A stretch of DNA of 6,431 bases, from NCBI GenBank assembly GCA_964584165.1, contig CAZOYW010000082.1, positions 1 to 6,431 on the forward strand, given 5' to 3'. The stretch is from CAZKCI01 sp964584165 (GTDB taxonomy: Bacteria > Auribacterota > Erginobacteria > Erginobacterales > CAZKCI01). A program made the translations under genes and the position numbers. This document shows, piece by piece, positions 1 to 6,431 of the stretch (positions are counted from its first letter, which is position 1; the number at the start of each line of letters is the position of its first letter). Below the pieces are notes generated by a model that was given only the letters and a program-made list of their open reading frames with translations, did not search any database and was not told the DNA's origin.

Positions 1-2961
<2,961 letters not shown>

Positions 2962-2978
2962 ACAGGAGCCGAAAGAGC

Positions 2979-3374
2979 ATGCCGACGATCAACCAACTGG
3001 TGCGGAAGGGCCGCCGGGGGCAGGCCAGGATGTCCAAGGCCCCCGCCCTCCAGGGCGCCCCCCAGAAGCGCGGGGTCTGCCTGGTGGTCAAAACCGCCAC
3101 CCCCAAGAAGCCCAACTCCGCCCTGCGCAAGATCGCGCGGGTGCGGCTGACCAACAACACCGAGGTCACCGCCTACATCCCGGGGACGGGGCACAACCTC
3201 CAGGAGCACTCGATCGTCCTGGTCCGTGGCGGTCGGGTGAAGGACCTCCCCGGCGTCCGCTACCACATCATCCGCGGCACCCTGGACTGTGGCGGGGTGG
3301 AGGCGGACAAGGACGGGCGCCCCCGTCGCCGGGGCCGCTCGCTCTACGGGGTGAAGAGGCCGAAGAAGCAGTAA
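2979..3374 (+). CDS. rpsL: 30S ribosomal protein S12
   Basis: S12 sits at the decoding centre of the 30S subunit and monitors codon-anticodon pairing. The 131-residue product begins MPTINQLVRKGRRG. It carries the family signatures PQKRGVC (28-34), TPKKPNSALRK (41-51), GHNLQEHS (71-78) and GGRVKDLPGVRYH (84-96), and ends YGVKRPKKQ. Lys43 and Lys88, sites of classical streptomycin-resistance changes, are both the wild-type lysine. Asp89 is the residue that is beta-methylthiolated in many bacteria. The protein is slightly longer than E. coli S12 (124 aa) because of a basic stretch (ADKDGRPRRRGR) before the C-terminal YGVKRP motif. The ATG is preceded by AGGAG (2964-2968), 10 nt away, just after the rpoC stop. 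The 148-nt gap to rpsG is occupied by octamer repeats. Confidence 0.99.
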   Translation: MPTINQLVRKGRRGQARMSKAPALQGAPQKRGVCLVVKTATPKKPNSALRKIARVRLTNNTEVTAYIPGTGHNLQEHSIVLVRGGRVKDLPGVRYHIIRGTLDCGGVEADKDGRPRRRGRSLYGVKRPKKQ

Positions 3375-3522
3375 AACGGTTCCCTGGATAAAAGGTTCCA
3401 CGGTTCAAGGGTTCAACGGTTGGGGAAAATGAAAAATAGCCGTGAACCGCTGAACCGTGAACCGCTGAACCGTTGAACCTTTGAACCGTTGAACCGTTGA
3501 ACCATAATTTTCCGGAGGACTC
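3375..3522 (+). repeat. Inverted pair of 8-bp tandem repeat arrays between rpsL and rpsG
   Basis: The gap consists mostly of one octamer in two orientations. Forward units (consensus TGAACCGT) begin at 3443, 3451, 3458, 3466, 3474, 3482, 3490 and 3498, all 8 bp apart except one 7-bp step. Reverse units (consensus ACGGTTCA) begin at 3376, 3392, 3400, 3408 and 3416. The unit expected at 3384 is degenerate. A 19-nt A-rich spacer (3424-3442) separates the arrays. The rpsG ribosome binding site GGAGG (3514-3518) follows the array directly, 4 nt before the ATG. I see no ORF, promoter or U-tract terminator here. The array looks like a microsatellite-type intergenic repeat; whether it is dispersed in the genome cannot be judged from one window. 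Confidence 0.95.
3394..3495 (+). other. Long potential hairpin formed by the inverted octamer arrays
   Basis: The arm at 3394-3421 and the arm at 3468-3495 are 28 nt each. They pair in 26 Watson-Crick pairs, one G-U and one mismatch, around a loop of 46 nt. Because both arms are periodic, other registers shifted by 8 nt also pair well (for example 3394-3421 with 3476-3503, 25 of 28). The structure would lie in the mRNA between the rpsL stop and the rpsG ribosome binding site. It has no U-rich tail, so it is not a standard intrinsic terminator. An effect on mRNA processing, transcription pausing or rpsG translation is inference only. Confidence 0.7.
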
Positions 3523-3993
3523 ATGGGCAGAAAGAAAAAGAGGATTCCCCGGGAGCGCGCGCCCGATCCCCGCTACCGCAGCGACGTGGCGACCCGGTTC
3601 ATCAACAGCCTGATGGCCGGGGGGAAGAAGTCCACCGCCGAGAAGGTCTTCTACGAGGCCATGGAGACGGTGGGGAAGAAGTTGGGCAAGGACCCGCTCG
3701 AGGTTTTCAAGCAGGCCATGGACAACGTCAAGCCCTACCTCGAGGTCCGCTCCCGCCGGGTGGGCGGGGCCACCTACCAGGTGCCGGTCGAGGTCTCCTC
3801 CGACCGCCGGGTCGCCCTGGCCATGCGCTGGATCATCTCCTTCGCCCGGGACCGGAAGGGGACTTCCTTCGGACAGAAGCTCGCCGCCGAACTGATGGAC
3901 GCCTTCAACAACGAGGGCTCGGCGATCAAGAAGAAGCAGAACGTGCACAAGATGGCCGAGGCCAACAAGGCCTTCGCCCACTACCGCTGGTGA
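3523..3993 (+). CDS. rpsG: 30S ribosomal protein S7
   Basis: S7 is a primary 16S rRNA-binding protein that nucleates assembly of the 30S head and lines the E-site/mRNA exit region. The product is 156 residues, the usual length. It has the basic N-terminus MGRKKKRIPRERAPDPRYRS, the core motif RFINSLMAGGKKSTAE (25-40) and the RNA-binding motif VRSRRVGGATYQVPVEV (75-91). It ends KKKQNVHKMAEANKAFAHYRW. The ATG is supported by GGAGG at 3514-3518 with a short 4-nt gap. The stop TGA overlaps the inferred GTG start of fusA. In E. coli S7 represses its own operon by binding the rpsL-rpsG intercistronic RNA; here that spacer is made of octamer repeats, so the same control may not apply. Confidence 0.99.
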   Translation: MGRKKKRIPRERAPDPRYRSDVATRFINSLMAGGKKSTAEKVFYEAMETVGKKLGKDPLEVFKQAMDNVKPYLEVRSRRVGGATYQVPVEVSSDRRVALAMRWIISFARDRKGTSFGQKLAAELMDAFNNEGSAIKKKQNVHKMAEANKAFAHYRW

Positions 3994-6068
3994 TCGCGAC
4001 CGAAGACATCTCTGTCGCTCCCGCCCTGCCTCTGGCGGGGGTGCGCAATATCGGCATCATGGCCCATATCGACGCCGGCAAGACCACGGCCACCGAGCGG
4101 ATGCTCTACTACACCGGGAAGGTGTACCGGATCGGCGAGGTGGACGAGGGGACGGCGACTATGGACTGGATGGAGCTGGAGCAGGAGCGGGGGATCACCA
4201 TCACCGCCGCCGCCACCACCTGCTTCTGGCGCGACCACCGGATCAACATCATCGACACCCCCGGCCACGTCGACTTCACGGCCGAGGTGGAGCGCTCCTT
4301 GCGCGTGCTGGACGGGGCGGTCGCCCTCTACTGCGCGGTGGGGGGGGTGGAGCCGCAGTCCGAGACGGTCTGGCACCAGGCCGAGCGCTACGCCATCCCC
4401 CGGATCGCCTTCGTCAACAAAATGGACCGGGTGGGGGCGGACTTCTTCGGGACGGTGGCCCAGATGCAAGAGAAGCTGATGGCGCCCGCCGTCCCGGTCG
4501 AGATCCCCTGGGGGGCGGAGGACTCCTTCCGGGGCGTGATCGACCTGATCCGCGAGGTCGCCCTGGTCTGGGACGCGGGCGCCCCCGGCACGGCGCCCCG
4601 CGAGACCGCCATCCCCCCCGAGCTCGCCGCCGAGGCCGCCCGCCGCCGGGAGGCGCTCCTGGAGGCCATCGCCTCGGCCGACGACGCGGTTCTCTCCGCC
4701 TACCTCGAGGGGAAGAAGCTCTCGGCGGACGAGATCCGCGCGGCCATCCGCCGCGCCGTTCTCGCCCACAAGCTGGTCCCGGTCCTCTGCGGGGCGGCCC
4801 TGCGCAACCAGGGGATCCAGCCCCTCCTGGACGCGGTCGTGGACTATCTGCCCTCCCCCCTGGACATCCCGTCGGTGAAGGTCTTCGACAAGGACGGGGA
4901 GGAGGAGACGCGCCCGACCGACCGGAAGGGGCCGCTCACCGCCCTGGTTTTTAAGATTTTTAGCGACGAACACTGCCACAAGCTGGTATATATACGCCTT
5001 TATTCCGGGACCCTCCGGCGCGGGCAGGCGGTCATGAACGCCTCCACCGGCAAGAAGGGCCGGATCGGCCGCATCCTGGAGATGCACGCCAACCGGCGGA
5101 CCGAGCGGGAGGAGATATCGGCCGGGGAGATCGCCGCCGTGGTCGGCCTGGACGGGGTGTCCACCGGCGATACGCTCTGCGATCCCAAGCATCCCGCACA
5201 GCTCATGCGGATGCAGTTCACGGAGCCGGTGATCGCCCTCTCGGTGGAGCCGAAGAGCCCGGCGGAGTCGGACAAGCTTCACGAGTCGCTCCGGAAGCTC
5301 GCCGAGGAGGACCCCACCTTCCGGGTGAAGGCGGACCCGGATACCGGCCAGACCATCATCTCCGGGATGGGGGAGCTGCACCTCCAGATCATGGTGGAGC
5401 GGCTCTGGCGCGAGTTCGGAGTCAAGGCCCGGATGGGCCAGCCCGGCGTCGCCTACCGGGAAACGATCGAGGAGAACAAGCGGGGAGAAGGTAAATACAT
5501 CCGCCAGTCGGGCGGCCGCGGCCACTACGGCCACGTGATCCTGGAGGTCGAGCCCGGTCCGCGCGGGAGCGGGCTCAAGATCGTGAACCGGGTCCGGGGC
5601 GGCGACATCCCCAAGGAGTTCATCCCGGCGGTCGAGATCGGGGTGACCGAGAGCGCCCAAAGCGGATTCATCAACGGTTATCCGATGACGGACATGGTCG
5701 TCACCATCACGGGGGGCTCCTCCCACGAGACCGACTCCTCCGAGTTCGCCTTCTCGGCGGCGTCCGCGATCGCCTTCAAGGACGCGGTCCGCCAGGCCTC
5801 CCCGGTGCTCCTCGAGCCGGTCATGGACCTGCAGATCGTCACCCCGCCCGAGTTCATGGGCCCGATCATCTCCGATTTGAACTCCCGGCGCTCCAAGATC
5901 AGCCGCACCGAAAAGCTCGCCCACCGGGTGATGATCCGCAGCCACACGCCGCTCTCCGAACTCTTCGGCTACGCCACGGACTTGAGGTCGATGACCCAGG
6001 GCCGGGCGGGCTATACCATGGAGCCGGCTTACTTCGACGTTAAAATATCCAAAGGGGGAAAATCGTAG
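3990..6068 (+). CDS. fusA: Translation elongation factor G
   Basis: This GTPase catalyses ribosomal translocation and, with RRF, ribosome recycling. It has 692 codons. The G domain holds G1 AHIDAGKT (25-32), RGITI (67-71), G3 DTPGH (89-93), G4 NKMD (143-146) and G5 CGAA (267-270). Domain II starts near 312 (LTALVFKIFSD). Domain III contains ISGMGELHL (457-465). Domain IV contains SGGRGHYGHV (507-516) and the tip loop GGSSHETDSSE with His579. Domain V contains SELFGYATDLRSMTQGR. The start is taken as GTG at 3990, in a 4-nt GTGA overlap with the rpsG stop. No clear Shine-Dalgarno precedes it, so coupling is inferred. The next in-frame candidate, GTG at 4041, would begin directly at the conserved RNIG. 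Position in the str cluster favours the main EF-G, although a lineage with several EF-G paralogues cannot be excluded. The C-terminus is short after TMEPAYF (DVKISKGGKS). Confidence 0.97.
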   Translation: MIATEDISVAPALPLAGVRNIGIMAHIDAGKTTATERMLYYTGKVYRIGEVDEGTATMDWMELEQERGITITAAATTCFWRDHRINIIDTPGHVDFTAEVERSLRVLDGAVALYCAVGGVEPQSETVWHQAERYAIPRIAFVNKMDRVGADFFGTVAQMQEKLMAPAVPVEIPWGAEDSFRGVIDLIREVALVWDAGAPGTAPRETAIPPELAAEAARRREALLEAIASADDAVLSAYLEGKKLSADEIRAAIRRAVLAHKLVPVLCGAALRNQGIQPLLDAVVDYLPSPLDIPSVKVFDKDGEEETRPTDRKGPLTALVFKIFSDEHCHKLVYIRLYSGTLRRGQAVMNASTGKKGRIGRILEMHANRRTEREEISAGEIAAVVGLDGVSTGDTLCDPKHPAQLMRMQFTEPVIALSVEPKSPAESDKLHESLRKLAEEDPTFRVKADPDTGQTIISGMGELHLQIMVERLWREFGVKARMGQPGVAYRETIEENKRGEGKYIRQSGGRGHYGHVILEVEPGPRGSGLKIVNRVRGGDIPKEFIPAVEIGVTESAQSGFINGYPMTDMVVTITGGSSHETDSSEFAFSAASAIAFKDAVRQASPVLLEPVMDLQIVTPPEFMGPIISDLNSRRSKISRTEKLAHRVMIRSHTPLSELFGYATDLRSMTQGRAGYTMEPAYFDVKISKGGKS

Positions 6069-6076
6069 ATTTCCCC
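6054..6076 (+). other. Small hairpin spanning the fusA stop codon
   Basis: GGGGAAAATC (6055-6064) pairs with GATTTCCCC (6068-6076) around the loop GTA, giving 9 base pairs with one bulged A. The fusA stop TAG (6066-6068) lies at the loop and the base of the 3' arm. It abuts the next, larger hairpin, and they share position 6076. Function is unknown; it may help form a compact 3' end for the fusA transcript. Confidence 0.5.
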
Positions 6077-6105
6077 TAAAATATCTCCCGGGGGAGATAT
6101 TTTAG
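6076..6105 (+). repeat. Perfect inverted repeat just 3' of fusA (head of unit 1; possible terminator or processing hairpin)
   Basis: CTAAAATATCTCCC (6076-6089) is the exact reverse complement of GGGAGATATTTTAG (6092-6105). A folded RNA would open the innermost pair or pairs to make a loop. The position, 8 nt after the fusA stop, suits a terminator. However, the Ts lie inside the stem and no U-run follows, so a standard intrinsic terminator is not well supported. The stem is related in sequence to the hairpin at 6188-6215. Confidence 0.8.
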
Positions 6106-6187
6106 ATTGAGCCGTGATCGGGGATCAAATGCGGGGACCGAGCAAAGACGGGTATCGCAAGGTAATCGTTGGACCGGGAACAACCTT

Positions 6188-6215
6188 TTATAATTTCTCT
6201 GGCGAGAAATTATAA
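6188..6215 (+). repeat. Perfect hairpin heading unit 2
   Basis: TTATAATTTCTC (6188-6199) and GAGAAATTATAA (6204-6215) pair in 12 perfect base pairs around the loop TGGC; a T-G wobble (6187/6216) can extend the stem. The sequence contains TATAAT at 6189-6194, but the palindrome alone explains this. It is the counterpart of the hairpin at 6076-6105. Confidence 0.85.
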
Positions 6216-6293
6216 GTTTGAAACGCGATCGCGAATGGGATACGGGGACCAAGTTAAGATCGGGATCGGGAGATTAACTGTTGGCCTGGGACC

Positions 6294-6330
6294 AACCTTT
6301 ATTTTCCGGGCCAGCTGAGGAGATAAGGTT
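6294..6330 (+). other. Imperfect hairpin following unit 2
   Basis: AACCTTTATTTTCC (6294-6307) can pair with GGAGATAAGGTT (6319-6330) in 12 pairs (one of them G-U) with two bulged Ts, around an 11-nt loop (6308-6318). It occupies the place where a third unit would begin. Its 5' arm overlaps a smaller stem GTTGG/CCAAC (6280-6284 with 6292-6296), so the two folds are mutually exclusive. That resembles, but does not prove, an attenuator-like arrangement upstream of tuf. Confidence 0.45.
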
Positions 6331-6380
6331 CTCGTGAGAAAGCATTGTCGGCTGACATAACGTTTGATCGATCAGAAGAC

Positions 6381-6385
6381 GGAGG
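6381..6385 (+). promoter_or_regulatory. Shine-Dalgarno of tuf
   Basis: GGAGG stands 8 nt before the ATG at 6394. This strong, well-spaced site fixes the tuf start even though only the first codons of the gene are visible. Confidence 0.9.
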
Positions 6386-6393
6386 AAAATAAA

Positions 6394-6431
6394 ATGGCCA
6401 AGGAAAAATTCGAACGCACCAAGCCGCACGT
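6394..6431 (+). CDS. tuf: Translation elongation factor Tu (3'-truncated by window edge)
   Basis: Only 12 full codons and two bases of a thirteenth are present. They read MAKEKFERTKPH and, if completed, V, which is the near-invariant N-terminus of bacterial EF-Tu just before its NVGTIGHVDHGKT GTP-binding motif. EF-Tu is the GTPase that carries aminoacyl-tRNA to the ribosomal A site. Its position after fusA is the classical str-operon order. The 325-nt gap with structured repeats suggests it may have its own promoter or processed leader, unlike the tightly packed genes upstream. The rest of the gene, including all GTPase motifs, is outside the window. Confidence 0.93.
   Translation, partial: MAKEKFERTKPH

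Larger units (their letters stand above)
6076..6299 (+). repeat. Tandem pair of diverged ~111-nt hairpin-headed units
   Basis: Unit 1 (about 6076-6187) and unit 2 (about 6188-6299) align end to end with an offset of 110-112 nt. After the hairpins, about 60 of 84 aligned positions are identical by my hand count, with one single-base gap. The best blocks are CGGGGACC (6132-6139 and 6243-6250) and GTTGG.C.GGGA.CAACCTTT (from 6168 and from 6280, dots marking differences). The two hairpins differ by paired changes that keep the stems intact. I do not recognise the unit as any known RNA family or mobile element. Confidence 0.75.
6069..6393 (+). other. 325-nt non-coding region between fusA and tuf
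   Basis: No convincing gene lies here. The region is less GC-rich than the genes around it. It contains a perfect hairpin (6076-6105), a body of about 80 nt, a second perfect hairpin (6188-6215), a second related body to about 6300, an imperfect third hairpin (6294-6330), and a 50-nt stretch leading to the tuf ribosome binding site. A TATAAT hexamer at 6189-6194 sits inside the second palindrome with no good -35 at proper spacing. A promoter for tuf is expected somewhere if tuf is transcribed separately, but I cannot place it. Confidence 0.85.

Noticed and set aside
3443..3503. CRISPR-like or iteron-like array in the rpsL-rpsG gap
   Set aside because: The units are 8 bp, directly abutting, without spacers of CRISPR size, and there is no replication initiator gene nearby.
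3268..3981. A 237-codon - strand frame over rpsL, the repeat spacer and rpsG
   Set aside because: It is antisense to two clear ribosomal protein genes and its middle part merely translates the octamer repeats (VQRFNGSAVHGSAVHG). There is no family resemblance.
3981..5945. A 654-codon open frame on the - strand opposite fusA
   Set aside because: The + strand encodes a complete, motif-rich EF-G. The antisense product is a low-complexity mix rich in D, G, H, L, R and V with no recognisable domain, as expected when GC-rich third positions suppress stop codons on the opposite strand.
6189..6194. Perfect TATAAT as a promoter -10
   Set aside because: It lies inside a 12-bp perfect palindrome that already explains it. 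The nearest -35-like TTGGAC (6169-6174) is only 14 nt away, too short a spacer, and matches the consensus poorly.
6225..6232. GCGATCGC, the HIP1 octamer abundant in many cyanobacteria
   Set aside because: It occurs once in a GATC-rich stretch, with nothing else in the window pointing to cyanobacteria; most likely chance.
6129..6318. Two short ORFs, one per repeat unit (6129-6215, 28 aa; 6235-6318, 27 aa), with similar tails VGPGTTF and VGLGPTF
   Set aside because: The frames agree only after a one-base gap. In the shared tail two of the three base differences change the amino acid. The second ORF has no ribosome binding site, and the first ORF runs through the 6188-6215 hairpin. Shared tails are explained by the DNA repeat, so coding is unlikely, though a leader peptide is not fully excluded.

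Overview
The window is a stretch of a bacterial core transcription/translation locus, all of it on the + strand. In order it holds the 3' two thirds of rpoC (RNA polymerase beta' subunit), then the classical 'str' genes rpsL (S12), rpsG (S7) and fusA (EF-G), and finally the first 13 codons (the last one incomplete) of tuf (EF-Tu). The coding DNA is GC-rich and most codons end in G or C. The source is an unidentified bacterium. RpoC carries an SI3-type insertion of about 180 residues inside the trigger loop, as in many Gram-negative-type lineages, and it lacks in Firmicutes, Actinobacteria and Thermus. The RpoC C-terminus (KENVIMGHLIPAGTGF) reminds me of PVC-group sequences (Verrucomicrobiota, Chlamydiota, Omnitrophota). 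That placement rests on memory and is tentative.

Layout. rpoC (1-2961) is followed after 17 nt by rpsL (2979-3374). A 148-nt gap (3375-3522) then separates rpsL from rpsG (3523-3993). This gap is filled almost entirely by an 8-bp tandem repeat present in both orientations, which can fold into a long hairpin. rpsG and fusA overlap by 4 nt (GTGA), so fusA appears to start with GTG and to be translationally coupled. fusA (3990-6068) is followed by a 325-nt non-coding region (6069-6393) and then tuf (6394 onward, cut by the window edge).

The genes form one functional block. beta' is the catalytic core of RNA polymerase. S12 and S7 belong to the decoding region and the head of the 30S subunit. 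EF-G drives translocation and EF-Tu delivers aminoacyl-tRNA. The tight spacing suggests rpoC-rpsL-rpsG-fusA are co-transcribed.

The genes themselves are ordinary; the unusual content is in the two gaps. The rpsL-rpsG gap is an octamer array (eight forward and five reverse units) where E. coli has the S7 autoregulatory site. The fusA-tuf gap holds two diverged copies of a roughly 111-nt unit. Each copy is headed by a perfect hairpin, and the hairpins differ between copies by compensating base-pair changes. This indicates selection on structure, or a structured repeat element of unknown function. No CRISPR array, tRNA, rRNA or mobile-element gene is visible.
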